NCBI GenBank assembly: GCA_024405015.1
Contig: JAKSPE010000001.1
Location: 62,001-126,000 of the forward strand
Origin: Sphaerochaetaceae bacterium
Lineage (GTDB): Bacteria; Spirochaetota; Spirochaetia; Sphaerochaetales; Sphaerochaetaceae
Direction of reading: 5' to 3'
Length of the DNA stretch: 64,000 nucleotides
This document shows positions 53,019 to 61,926 of the stretch, piece after piece. The notes under the pieces are model-generated. The model saw only the letters and a list, made by a program, of their open reading frames with translations. It made no database searches and was not told the origin of the DNA. Position 1 is the first letter of the stretch; the number at the start of each line of letters is the position of its first letter. Position numbers and translations under genes: made by a program.

Positions 53019-53097
53019 ACTTTTCAATATACTTATCATGTCAAAAAGCCAACTTTTCAATATATTTCAGGTCTTGAAATTGCCACTTTTCAATAAA
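53019..53097. repeat. Three 13-bp iterons spaced exactly 33 bp apart
   Basis: ACTTTTCAATATA at 53019 and 53052 and ACTTTTCAATAAA at 53085 recur with a strict 33-bp period (about three helical turns), while the 20 bases between them differ. Same-face binding of a protein is suggested. The repeats lie just downstream of the sugar ABC operon terminator. They are not a CRISPR array. Confidence 0.7.
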
Positions 53098-53111
53098 TAG
53101 GCTATCCAACT

Positions 53112-53158
53112 TGAAAAAAAATCCTCTACAGAGGTCAATTGGTCAAGGATTTTCCTTC
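53112..53158 (-). terminator. Terminator of the sugar ABC operon
   Basis: On the minus strand AAAATCC...GGATTTT with an inner CCTC-TGTA-GAGG stem, followed by more Ts, immediately after the permease stop. Confidence 0.7.
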
Positions 53159-54007
53159 TTAGGATTTCACAGCACCTGCGATGCCGTTTACGAAATACTG
53201 CTGGGCAAAGATGTAGGCAATGGCAATTGGAGTCACAGAAAGCACAGCAGCTGCACACTGTCCACCGTAATCAATGGTATCACCCTTACTGAAGGCCATC
53301 ATTCCAACCGGCAAGGTTCTGAGATTCGGATTGCTGAATGTGAATACCAGAGGCTGCATAAAGGCATTCCAGCTGGACATAAAGGTCATGATGATGGTGG
53401 TTGCGGTGACAGGACCGGCAAGAGGCAACATGATTTTGCCGAAGATCTGGATAAAGGAGGCACCATCAATGATTCCAGCCTCCATCAGACTCTTCGGGGT
53501 CTGTCCGAAGAAACCACGATACAGGAGAACAGAAGAGACATGGCCACCTGCAGACAAGGCAAGGATGAGACCGACTCGGGTATTCAGAAGATGCAGTTTG
53601 TTGGACAGGTCGACAATAGGAATGAGTGTGGTTCCAACAGGGACGAAGAACGTGATCAGCATAATGGAAGTGATGAGTTTCTTTCCCTTGAAGTTGTACA
53701 TGGCAAGAACATAGCCTGCAAGTGAGCATCTTATGACAACCACAAGGATGGAACCTGCAGAAGTCAGAATTGAGTTCAGGAAATAGGTGTTGAACCTTGC
53801 CTCGACCCAAGCTCGTTTGTAGGCATCAAACGATGGGCTTTTCGGGACAAGGTTAAGTCCGGAGAGGATAATCTCCAGATTGGTCTTAAGGGATGCACTG
53901 ATCATCCAGACAAACGGATAGATCCAGATCAGACCAAACAGGAACAGGAAAATGAAAAGGATGGTATTGGAAGGTGTCCACTTGATATGGCTTCTCTTCA
54001 TGCTCAT
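53159..54007 (-). CDS. Carbohydrate ABC transporter permease, MalG type
   Basis: A 282-residue inner-membrane permease with six helices. The N-terminal FLFGLIWIYPFVWMISASLK and the EAA loop SLMEAGIIDGASFIQIFGKI, then MLPLAGPVTATTII, mark the MalG/UgpE family. It forms a heterodimer with the upstream MalF-type gene, overlapping it by four bases. No ATPase subunit is encoded nearby; a shared MsiK-like ATPase elsewhere is likely. Confidence 0.92.
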   Translation of the reverse strand: MSMKRSHIKWTPSNTILFIFLFLFGLIWIYPFVWMISASLKTNLEIILSGLNLVPKSPSFDAYKRAWVEARFNTYFLNSILTSAGSILVVVIRCSLAGYVLAMYNFKGKKLITSIMLITFFVPVGTTLIPIVDLSNKLHLLNTRVGLILALSAGGHVSSVLLYRGFFGQTPKSLMEAGIIDGASFIQIFGKIMLPLAGPVTATTIIMTFMSSWNAFMQPLVFTFSNPNLRTLPVGMMAFSKGDTIDYGGQCAAAVLSVTPIAIAYIFAQQYFVNGIAGAVKS

Positions 54008-54906
54008 ACCTCCTTTTTCACGAATCTCTTGACCACAGACTGGAGAATGATGATCACAGAGAAGAACATTGCGAATACAGAAGCGGCAGCTGAGGCATAA
54101 CCCATGCGCTGGGTGGTAGCCTGGAATGCGTGTCGGTAGATGAAAAGCTCAACCGTCTCAGTAGCAAAGTACGGTCCACCATTGGTCAGCGTAAGCATCA
54201 GGTTGAACACACGGATGGCATCACTGATGGAAAGCACCAGAATGATGAATGCAAACGGGACCAATAGAGGTGCAGCCACATAGCGGAAGGACTGAAGAGA
54301 GTTGGCACCATCGATTTTTGCAGCCTCATACAACTCATCAGGAATGCTCTGCAGGGATGCAAGCCAATAGATCAGGGAGTTTCCCATCCATTTCCACACC
54401 CATATGGCACCTGCGGTGGCAAGTACGGTGCTGCGGTTACCCAGAAGTGGGATTCTGGCAAGGTCGACATAACCAAGCTTTGACAGAATCACGCTGATCG
54501 GGCCAAAGGTCGGATCAAGGATCAGGATGAAGACGACACCGATGATGGCGCTTGTTGTCAGGACAGGTAAAAAGAAAAAGGTTCTGAGCAAGGTCTTGGA
54601 TTGGCATTTCTTCCAGTTCAACGCCAAAGCGAACAGAAGAGAGATGAGAAACCTTGCCGGAACGACCAAGAGCATGAATTTGAGTGTGACAAGCAGGCTG
54701 TTGATAAACAGTTCGTCCTGAAAAAGCTGAACATAGTTGCTCAATCCCACAAATCGGACCTTGCTTCCGAAGCCACGCATAGAAGTCAGTGAGAACTGAA
54801 CGGTTCTGATGATAGGCCAAAGGGTATACATGCTGTAGCCAACCAAAGTCGGCAACAGGAAGAGATAGATCCAAAAATAAGGGGTTCGTGCCCGTTTCTG
54901 CTTCAT
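54004..54906 (-). CDS. Carbohydrate ABC transporter permease, MalF type
   Basis: A 300-residue permease with six helices. WIYLFLLPTLVGYSMYTLWP is the usual first helix and ELYEAAKIDGANSLQSFRYV followed by AAPLL is the EAA loop. ATG 54906 has AAGGAC five bases upstream, so the 18 codons before it are excluded. It lies after a strong hairpin that follows the binding-protein gene. Confidence 0.92.
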   Translation of the reverse strand: MKQKRARTPYFWIYLFLLPTLVGYSMYTLWPIIRTVQFSLTSMRGFGSKVRFVGLSNYVQLFQDELFINSLLVTLKFMLLVVPARFLISLLFALALNWKKCQSKTLLRTFFFLPVLTTSAIIGVVFILILDPTFGPISVILSKLGYVDLARIPLLGNRSTVLATAGAIWVWKWMGNSLIYWLASLQSIPDELYEAAKIDGANSLQSFRYVAAPLLVPFAFIILVLSISDAIRVFNLMLTLTNGGPYFATETVELFIYRHAFQATTQRMGYASAAASVFAMFFSVIIILQSVVKRFVKKEV

Positions 54907-54923
54907 AGTGTCCTTAAGGAAAA

Positions 54924-54952
54924 GCAGAGCCTCCCTTAACGAGAGGCTCTGC
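54924..54952 (-). promoter_or_regulatory. Intercistronic hairpin between binding protein and permease genes
   Basis: GCAGAGCCTC and GAGGCTCTGC form a perfect ten-pair stem, followed by TTTTCC on the minus strand. Such hairpins usually raise binding-protein mRNA relative to the permeases by stabilisation or partial termination. Confidence 0.75.
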
Positions 54953-54966
54953 GAATACAAACTAGC

Positions 54967-56382
54967 TTAGAGAGCTTCGTACATGTCACGAGTATAGGAC
55001 TCGCCTGGAACGAAGTTCGGGAATACAAAGTCAGAGTGGTCAACCTTGACACCAGACTTCTTCACAGCATCGATAGCTCTGTCGAGCTCTGCGTTCATCT
55101 TTGCGTTGTAGTCGGAAACAGCAGCTTCCCAATCTGTGATGGCGCCTGTCAGGTAACCGACAAGGATGTCACCGAGGTTTGGCTTGATGTCAACCTTTTC
55201 TGCATAGACTTCAGCGATGTTTGCGTTTCTGAGCAGAGCTTCTGGCATGTAGACAATCTCATCTTCCATGATTTCACAAGCCTCGACGTAGACAGGAACA
55301 ACATCAGCCTTTGCGATTGCGCTTGTGTTAAGAGGTGGCTGGTCCATATCGTTTGCGATGCGGATTGCATAGCTGTCATCGAGAAGCTTCAGAAGGAGAT
55401 CTGTTGCAACCTCAGGATCCTTACATGTGGAGCTGAGATAGAAAGTACCTGATACTGGGTGAGCACCGACCTTAGCCTGTGTACCAGCTGTGAGAACAGG
55501 TGTGCTGTGGACACCGAGTCTGTAAAGGACATCAGCACCGAAAGCCTTCTTGATGGAACCTGGATACCAGACACCGTCAATTGCAAAAGCAGCTTCACCA
55601 GCGATGAATCTCTCACGGACTGTTCTTGTTGCCAGTGTGAGGGATGCTGGGTGTACAGAGCCATCCTGGTAGATGTCGATGAACCACTGCATGACAGCCT
55701 TGGAGATGTCGTTGTCATACTCATAGTAACCTGTGAGTGGGTTCAGCTCTCTGTTTCCACCTGCTGCGGAGATCAGGTAGCAGATGTTATCGTTCATTCT
55801 ACCGGTATCGGACATTGGAAGAGCAATACCATACTGGTTGTTTGCTGGATCTGTCAGGCTCTTGAAGAGTTCTCTGAGCTCAGCGAGTGTGCCTGGAACC
55901 TGGTCAGCGGAAAGCTTATCAGTATCGTACCAGAAAAGGACAGAGTGGTTACTGGCCTTTGTTGGGAAGGAGTAGACCTCACCATCAAACATGGTGTAAC
56001 CCTCATACAGCTCCTTCTGGATGTACTCAGGAAGGTCAGATGCCTTGACGGTCAGAGCTCCGAGAGCGCCTTCATAGTACTTGGCAGCGATTCCATTGGT
56101 CTTCCATGGGTTGGACATGATGTCTGGACTCTGGTTGGAACGGATAGCGAGATCAAAAGCGTCCTTTGCGGCGCTTGAACTGTAGTTCTGCATCTCAACC
56201 TTGTTGCCAGTCTCGGCCTCAAAAGCATCGAAGATAGCCTGGTGTGTACCAGCCTGGTTTGAATACTGGTCCCACCATGTAAGTGTGACAGGTCCCTTCT
56301 GCTGTGCTTCAGCTGCAGCCTGAGCGAATGCTACGGAGCAAACAAGAGCAACGAGGGAGATAAGAACGAGAGCTTTTTTCAT
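54967..56382 (-). CDS. Sugar ABC transporter substrate-binding protein (cluster 1 type)
   Basis: A 471-residue extracytoplasmic binding protein. The signal peptide ends SVAFA (about residue 20); the mature start TLTWWDQYSNQAGTHQAIFD is typical of MalE/UgpB-type proteins, with FIAGEAAFAIDGVWYPG in the second half. A disaccharide or glycerol-phosphate-like substrate is likely but not readable. It is the first gene of a three-gene operon behind a promoter region with three palindromes. The ribosome-binding site is AGGAGGAGTC. Confidence 0.92.
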   Translation of the reverse strand: MKKALVLISLVALVCSVAFAQAAAEAQQKGPVTLTWWDQYSNQAGTHQAIFDAFEAETGNKVEMQNYSSSAAKDAFDLAIRSNQSPDIMSNPWKTNGIAAKYYEGALGALTVKASDLPEYIQKELYEGYTMFDGEVYSFPTKASNHSVLFWYDTDKLSADQVPGTLAELRELFKSLTDPANNQYGIALPMSDTGRMNDNICYLISAAGGNRELNPLTGYYEYDNDISKAVMQWFIDIYQDGSVHPASLTLATRTVRERFIAGEAAFAIDGVWYPGSIKKAFGADVLYRLGVHSTPVLTAGTQAKVGAHPVSGTFYLSSTCKDPEVATDLLLKLLDDSYAIRIANDMDQPPLNTSAIAKADVVPVYVEACEIMEDEIVYMPEALLRNANIAEVYAEKVDIKPNLGDILVGYLTGAITDWEAAVSDYNAKMNAELDRAIDAVKKSGVKVDHSDFVFPNFVPGESYTRDMYEAL

Positions 56383-56414
56383 GACTCCTCCTAATGAGTT
56401 ACCGAAGTGGTTTC

Positions 56415-56475
56415 AACCGTTCCGGTTTTGAATGAATATGCAATAGATATTCATTACATTATAGATATTATCTAT
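56415..56475 (-). promoter_or_regulatory. Sugar ABC operon control region with three palindromes
   Basis: AACCG-TTC-CGGTT (56415-56427) is LacI-like; AATGAATAT-N7-ATATTCATT (56431-56455) is a perfect nine-base inverted repeat; ATAGATATTATCTAT (56461-56475) is a perfect 15-bp palindrome. On the minus strand a TATAAT box lies at about 56458-56463, so the first two sit in the leader and the third overlaps the promoter. Confidence 0.6.
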
Positions 56476-56628
56476 TTCCCTTTTCTTCTACTAGAGGGGA
56501 GAAGGAAAAACAAAACCAATCATTATGCGAAACTAGAGACCTGTTATTATCAAAACAATTGCAACAATATACAACAAAAGAAGACTAGGTAAAATCGAAA
56601 ATTCCAAGGCATTCCAAGCCTAGCCGAT

Positions 56629-56656
56629 TTGACACACATCCCATTTCCGATATACT
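56629..56656 (+). promoter_or_regulatory. Promoter of the first MATE gene
   Basis: TTGACA (56629-56634), a 16-bp spacer and TATACT (56651-56656). ATG 56665 begins nine bases after the -10 box, so the transcript is predicted to start at or next to the start codon. Confidence 0.75.
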
Positions 56657-56664
56657 GCCATCGA

Positions 56665-58023
56665 ATGCGTAAATCAGACAATTTTCTGAAAGATCGGGAA
56701 TTTCTACACAAGTTCATGATTCTCACGGTACCACTGGCACTGCAGGGGCTTTTGCTCGCCTCTGTCGCCGCATGCGATGCCTTCATGCTCGGGCGTGTTG
56801 ACCAGAACTCCATGGCTTCGGTCTCACTGGCATCCCAGATCCAGTTCTTGCAGAACAATTTCGTATCCGCTGCTGTTGCCGTCGAAGCCATTCTGGGAGC
56901 GCAGTACTGGGGAAAAGGAGACAAGGACACCATCTGCGATGTCTTTTTCTTGACGCTTAGGCTCTCAGGCCTGACATCTCTGTTCTTCTTCCTGCTTTGC
57001 GAATTCTCACCGACTTTCCTGATGAAGATCTTCGCATCCGATGCCCAGCTGATAGCAATTGGAACCGAGTATCTTAGAATTGCCGGTTGGTCCTATCTTT
57101 TGACGGGCGTTTCCCAGTGCTACCTTGCACTGTTCAAGATTACCGATCATCCAAAGACCGCTGCAGGCATTAGCATGGCTGCTGTACTGTTGAACATCGT
57201 CCTAAATGCCCTATTGATCTTCGGACTGATGGGAATGCCTGAAATGGGTGTTCGCGGAGCAGCGCTTGCCACACTCATCGCAAGAGCTGTAGAGTTTGTG
57301 CTTTCCCTCTCTTTCTCACTTCGCAAAGGTTATCTATGGCCGTCACTTACAGCCTTCTTCCGAAAGAATCGTCAGCTGCGCAAGGATTTCTACCGTTGCG
57401 CGATTCCTCTGATCGGGGCCTACCTTTTCTGGGGTGTCGGCTATACATCGTACTCAGCCTTCATGGGACATCTGGGCCCAGATGCCGCTGCGGCCAATTC
57501 TGTATCTGCCGTCATTCGAGATCTTGTCTGCTGTCTGTGTAGTGGCGCTGCCAGTGCGGCAGGAATCATCATCGGAAATGAGTTAGGAGCGGGAAACGAG
57601 CAGCGAGCGAAGCTATATGGCAGGCGGCTTGTCATCATTGCCTTTCTGATTGGTTTCTTCTCAACAACATTGATGATGCTGCTTGTCCCGGTATCACTTC
57701 GCTTTGTGAAACTCACCGACGCGGCATCGCACTACCTGTCAGGCATGATGCTGATCATTGCGTTCTATATGATCGGAAGAGCGGTGAATGCTGTCATCAT
57801 CAATGGAATCTTCGCCTCTGGAGGGGATACCCTCTATGACCTCTACAGTCTTGGAATCTGCATGTGGGGCATCGCGATTCCACTTGCCGCACTGGGAACC
57901 TTCGTGTTCCACTGGCCGGTCTATGTGATCTATGCCATGACCTGTCTGGATGAGGTCGGAAAGATCCCATGGACCTTGTGGCACTACAGAAAATACAAAT
58001 GGGTCAGAAACCTGACCCATTAA
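56665..58023 (+). CDS. MATE family efflux transporter 1
   Basis: A 452-residue protein with about 12 membrane helices in two bundles. MILTVPLALQGLLLASVAAC (helix 1), GRVDQNSMASVSLASQIQF (helix 2 loop) and GMPEMGVRGAALATLIARAVE are MATE family marks. It exports drugs or organic cations with H+ or Na+. ATG 56665 is used because the promoter lies directly upstream. It is convergent with the second MATE gene. Confidence 0.9.
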   Translation: MRKSDNFLKDREFLHKFMILTVPLALQGLLLASVAACDAFMLGRVDQNSMASVSLASQIQFLQNNFVSAAVAVEAILGAQYWGKGDKDTICDVFFLTLRLSGLTSLFFFLLCEFSPTFLMKIFASDAQLIAIGTEYLRIAGWSYLLTGVSQCYLALFKITDHPKTAAGISMAAVLLNIVLNALLIFGLMGMPEMGVRGAALATLIARAVEFVLSLSFSLRKGYLWPSLTAFFRKNRQLRKDFYRCAIPLIGAYLFWGVGYTSYSAFMGHLGPDAAAANSVSAVIRDLVCCLCSGAASAAGIIIGNELGAGNEQRAKLYGRRLVIIAFLIGFFSTTLMMLLVPVSLRFVKLTDAASHYLSGMMLIIAFYMIGRAVNAVIINGIFASGGDTLYDLYSLGICMWGIAIPLAALGTFVFHWPVYVIYAMTCLDEVGKIPWTLWHYRKYKWVRNLTH

Positions 58024-58043
58024 AACCCTAATCAAACAGAAAC

Positions 58044-59402
58044 TCAGAAATTCAGCTTCTTGAATTCTTTCTTGCTGAACCAGATGTTCAGGACAAAGGC
58101 AATCACCTCAGCTAGGATAAAGGAGAACCACAGGGCATCAAGACCGAACAGTCTACCCAGAATCCAGGTAAGCGGAATCAAGAACAGAAGCTGTCGGACA
58201 ATGGAAGTGATCATACTCAGATAGCCATCACCCATTGCCTGATACAGGGCACCCATCATAATGGAGAAAGAAGCCAATGGGAAGGAAAGAGCGATTTTCC
58301 ACAAGGCGCTTTCCCCAATGGCAAGAAGTCCCTCTGAAGCATTGAACATACCAAGAAGTGTGCGTGGCATGGTTGCGAAGATCACAAAACCCAGTGTCAT
58401 GAAAAGGAAGGCACAGACCATTCCGAGTCTGAGGGCCTTCAGGGTTCTTTCACGATTCTTTGCACCATAGTTGTAGCCTAAGATCGGCATAAGGCCGCTG
58501 TTCATGCCAAACACCGGCAGGAAGACGAAACTCTGGATCTTGAAGTAGACACCGAAGAAAGTTGTGGCCAGAATGTCGTAGGCAATGAGAATCGCATTCA
58601 TGAGACTTGTCATGATGGTACCGATACCCTGCATGATGATGGACGGAACACCGACTTCCAGAATATCGCGCATGGAAGCCTTATCGAACTTCACAGCCAG
58701 CATATTGAGTTTGATGTAGCGGTTACGCTTCATGAAGGTGATTCCAAGAATCATGGCAAAGATCTGACCTGCAATGGTAGCCACAGCGGCACCTGTGATA
58801 CCCATAGCCGGGAATCCGAAGTAACCGAAAATCAGAATCGGGTCAAAGATGATGTTGAAGATGGCACCACTTGCCTGGATGATCATCGGATGGATGGTAT
58901 CACCTGTAGCCTGAAGGGACTTTTCGCAGAAGATGTTGATGGCACTTCCGAAGGATAGTCCAAGACAGATTCTGGTATACACGGTGGTCATCTGAACCAG
59001 CTCCGCATCATCGGTGTAGAGCATGACGAACGGCTTTGCCAAAAGGGTTCCGACAAGTACGAAGATGACGATATTCACCAAGGTAAGTGCATAGCCTGTC
59101 TGTGCGGCGTTACAGGCATCCACGTCGCGCTTCTCACCAAGCCTTCTTGAAATGACTGAACAGATACCGACAGCCGTTCCGACGAAGAAGGCGATCATGA
59201 GATTCTGAAGTGGGAATGCAAGCGAGACGGCAGTCAGTGCCTTTTCGCTGTAGTGCGAAACGAAAATGCTATCCACAATGTTGTAGAGAGCCTGGATGAG
59301 CATGGATATTGTTGTCGGGACTGACATGACAACCAGAAGCTTTCCGATTGGCATGGTCCCAAGCTTGTTTTCGCTTATTGTGTTTTCTTTACTGTTTTCC
59401 AT
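58044..59402 (-). CDS. MATE family efflux transporter 2
   Basis: A 452-residue MATE exporter with MPIGKLLVVMSVPTTISMLI, ALYNIVDSIFVSHYSEKALT and VSLAFPLQNLM in helices 1-3 and GFPAMGITGAAVATIAGQIF before helix 6. It belongs to a different subgroup (MepA/VmrA-like) than the neighbour at 56665. On the minus strand TTGACA (59435-59440)-17-TAGGTT (59412-59417) ends ten bases before ATG 59402, so it is also predicted leaderless. Confidence 0.9.
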   Translation of the reverse strand: MENSKENTISENKLGTMPIGKLLVVMSVPTTISMLIQALYNIVDSIFVSHYSEKALTAVSLAFPLQNLMIAFFVGTAVGICSVISRRLGEKRDVDACNAAQTGYALTLVNIVIFVLVGTLLAKPFVMLYTDDAELVQMTTVYTRICLGLSFGSAINIFCEKSLQATGDTIHPMIIQASGAIFNIIFDPILIFGYFGFPAMGITGAAVATIAGQIFAMILGITFMKRNRYIKLNMLAVKFDKASMRDILEVGVPSIIMQGIGTIMTSLMNAILIAYDILATTFFGVYFKIQSFVFLPVFGMNSGLMPILGYNYGAKNRERTLKALRLGMVCAFLFMTLGFVIFATMPRTLLGMFNASEGLLAIGESALWKIALSFPLASFSIMMGALYQAMGDGYLSMITSIVRQLLFLIPLTWILGRLFGLDALWFSFILAEVIAFVLNIWFSKKEFKKLNF

Positions 59403-59444
59403 ATCGAGCAAAACCTATCAGTGAAAAAAATCAATGTCAACGGC

Positions 59445-60191
59445 TCAACCCAAAGAGTTGTAAGCCTCACGGATTCCAGACTCCACCTGAGCGATCATCT
59501 GGGAGACAGCCTCTCGGTCTTCCGGCTTTGGTGGAGAAATCGGATCACCGATGTTCAGATAGCACACAGACTTCTGGAAGGCATGTTTTCTGTCCTCAAG
59601 GCCAGTTCTGACACCCTTGATGGTAAGCGGTACGATGTCCACACCACTTTCGGTGGCCATACGGAAGGAGCCATGCTTAAATGGGGCGATCTCACCCGTC
59701 TTGCTGCGGGTTCCCTCTGGGAAAATGACCATGGATTGTCCTTTTCGGATGTTGTCTGCAGCTTTTCTCACCGAGGCGACGCTTCGCTTGAAGTTCTTTC
59801 TGTCAATGAACACCGAATGGGCAAGCCAGATGATCAGGTTGATCACTGGAATGTAGGCAAGCTCCCGCTTGGCCACAAATCCGACAGGAGCATGGAGCTT
59901 TCCGAACATGATGGCAATGTCCAGGATGCTGGTATGGTTACTGATGAAGCAAAAGCCCTCACCTTCTCGGATTCGCTTCTGTATCGGTCTGATGTCGCCA
60001 GAGATCTTCACCTTAACACCACAGAGAAGCAGAATCATGTTGGCTAGAAGTCCTGCAAAATAATAGACAATCGCATCACTGGCCTTTCGCAGCCCCACAA
60101 GCCTTAAAAGGAGTGCTGGAATCACTGCGATGACGAATGTGACCAGCAGTGCCACGATGAATATGATGAAACCCCAAATGATATGTATCAT
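59445..60191 (-). CDS. plsC: 1-acyl-sn-glycerol-3-phosphate acyltransferase
   Basis: A 248-residue membrane acyltransferase. The HX4D motif is SNHTSILDIA (about residue 85) and the substrate site FPEGTRSKTGEIAPFKHG lies near 155. An N-terminal hydrophobic anchor (about residues 3-60) is present. It makes phosphatidic acid. ATG 60191 has AGGTG six or seven bases upstream, and the gene follows the MsbA-type exporter by 13 bases. Confidence 0.93.
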   Translation of the reverse strand: MIHIIWGFIIFIVALLVTFVIAVIPALLLRLVGLRKASDAIVYYFAGLLANMILLLCGVKVKISGDIRPIQKRIREGEGFCFISNHTSILDIAIMFGKLHAPVGFVAKRELAYIPVINLIIWLAHSVFIDRKNFKRSVASVRKAADNIRKGQSMVIFPEGTRSKTGEIAPFKHGSFRMATESGVDIVPLTIKGVRTGLEDRKHAFQKSVCYLNIGDPISPPKPEDREAVSQMIAQVESGIREAYNSLG

Positions 60192-60204
60192 GCAAACACC
60201 TAAA

Positions 60205-61926
60205 TCAATTGAAATCTCCGCGATACAGGCGGGCATAGTGTCCATTCTGTTGCAGAAGCTGATCATGGGTTCCGGTCTCAATGACCTTGCCCTTATCAAT
60301 GACGATGATCTTATCGGCATTCTTGATGGTCGTCAGACGATGTGCAATCACGATGGAGGTTCTTCCAACGGAAAGTCTGTCAAAGGCATCCTGGATGAGC
60401 CTTTCGCTCTCGTTGTCCAACGATGAGGTTGCCTCGTCGAAAATGAGAATCGGAGGGTTCTTCAAGAACACTCGTGCAATGGAGATTCTCTGCTTCTGGC
60501 CACCGGAGAGCCTTGTTCCGTGCTCACCTACCTGTGTGGAAAGTCCATCTGGAAGGCTTCTGACAAACTCACCTAAGTTTGCGGCATCCAGGGCCTGCAT
60601 CATCTGCTCGTCTGTGGCATCCGGGTTTCCATAGCGAAGGTTCTCACGAATGTCGGCATCGAACAGGAACACGCTCTGCTGGACAAAGCCGATGTTCCTT
60701 CTCAGAGATGACTGTGTGATGTCACGAATATCCTGTCCGTCAATGGCGATCGATCCGTCATCGATCTCATAGAATCTTGGAAGGAGAGATGCAATTGTGG
60801 ATTTTCCGGCACCGGAGTCTCCGACAATCGCTACGGTTGTCCCACCCTTGATGTCTAGGCTGATGTCGCCAATGACCTCACCGTCTCTTGTGTCATAGGT
60901 GAATCTCACGTTCTTGTACTGGATGTCACCGCTGGAAACCTCAAGATCCTTTGCGCCCGCCTTGTCCTGGATCATCGGCTTTTCATCCATGATCTCCGTA
61001 AAGCGCTCAAAGGCGGCAATGCCCTGGCTCAACTGCTCGACGAAGTTGATGAGTCGGTCAATCGGCTCAAGCACAACACTGACATAAAGCAGAAAGGCCA
61101 CAAGGTCATAGCTTTCGATGACACCGTTGTAGATCAGAACCGCACCACCGACAACGGTTGTGAAGTAGTAGAGGTTTCTGAGCCAACCCATGACGCCATG
61201 ATAGGTTGCCATGATGCTGTACTGACGATTCTTGCTGTTTCGAAGGTCCTCGTTTGAGACATCAAAACGGCGGCCCTGATACTTCTCACTGGTGAAGGAC
61301 TTGACCTCTCGGATGCCCTGCACGGAGTTCTCGATGTTGGAGTTCACATCGGCAAGATGGCCGCGCACCTCACGTGCAACACGCTTTTGCTTTCCGCCGA
61401 ACAGAATTCCCCAGGCAATGAGAAACGGCATTGGGATGAGTGAGATCAATGCCATCGGCACACTGTAGTTGAACATCACAATGTAGGCACCAATGATGGT
61501 GGCCACCGAGATGATGCAGTCTTCCGGGCAGTGATGGGCAACCTCGGCGATCATGAACAGGTCATTGGTCATGCGGCTCATCAGATGTCCGGTCTTGGTG
61601 TGGTCGTAGTAGCTGAAGCTTAGGGTCTGCAGATGGGAGAACAGATCCTTTCGCATGTCGTTTTCAACATTGACACCAAGGTAGTGTCCCCATCGGACTC
61701 TGATGTAAGTGAAAATGGCCTGGCATGTGTAAATCACAAACATAGCCGCAAAGCACACAATCATGCTTCGCCAGATCTGCTGCGGAATCCAGGTCTTGAG
61801 GAGTTCTCTCGTAAGAGCCGGGAAAAAGATTGCCAGAATGGAGCTGCTGATGGCAATGGCCATATCAAACAGGAACAATGCCTTGTACGGTTTGTAATAC
61901 GAGAAAAATCTCCGTAGCTGATTCAT
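60205..61926 (-). CDS. MsbA-type ABC exporter, homodimeric form
   Basis: A 573-residue half transporter with six helices and an NBD (about residues 335-573). Walker A GDSGAGKST, signature RLSGGQKQR, Walker B ILIFDEATSSLD and switch IVIAHRLTT are all canonical, so a homodimer would have two active sites, unlike the pair at 18-21.8 kb. Placed between a helicase and plsC, it may flip lipids, but this is inferred. It overlaps the helicase gene by four bases. Confidence 0.92.
   Translation of the reverse strand: MNQLRRFFSYYKPYKALFLFDMAIAISSSILAIFFPALTRELLKTWIPQQIWRSMIVCFAAMFVIYTCQAIFTYIRVRWGHYLGVNVENDMRKDLFSHLQTLSFSYYDHTKTGHLMSRMTNDLFMIAEVAHHCPEDCIISVATIIGAYIVMFNYSVPMALISLIPMPFLIAWGILFGGKQKRVAREVRGHLADVNSNIENSVQGIREVKSFTSEKYQGRRFDVSNEDLRNSKNRQYSIMATYHGVMGWLRNLYYFTTVVGGAVLIYNGVIESYDLVAFLLYVSVVLEPIDRLINFVEQLSQGIAAFERFTEIMDEKPMIQDKAGAKDLEVSSGDIQYKNVRFTYDTRDGEVIGDISLDIKGGTTVAIVGDSGAGKSTIASLLPRFYEIDDGSIAIDGQDIRDITQSSLRRNIGFVQQSVFLFDADIRENLRYGNPDATDEQMMQALDAANLGEFVRSLPDGLSTQVGEHGTRLSGGQKQRISIARVFLKNPPILIFDEATSSLDNESERLIQDAFDRLSVGRTSIVIAHRLTTIKNADKIIVIDKGKVIETGTHDQLLQQNGHYARLYRGDFN

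Noticed and set aside
53019..53097. CRISPR array
   Set aside because: The repeats are only 13 bp with 20-bp gaps, there are three copies and no cas genes in the window.
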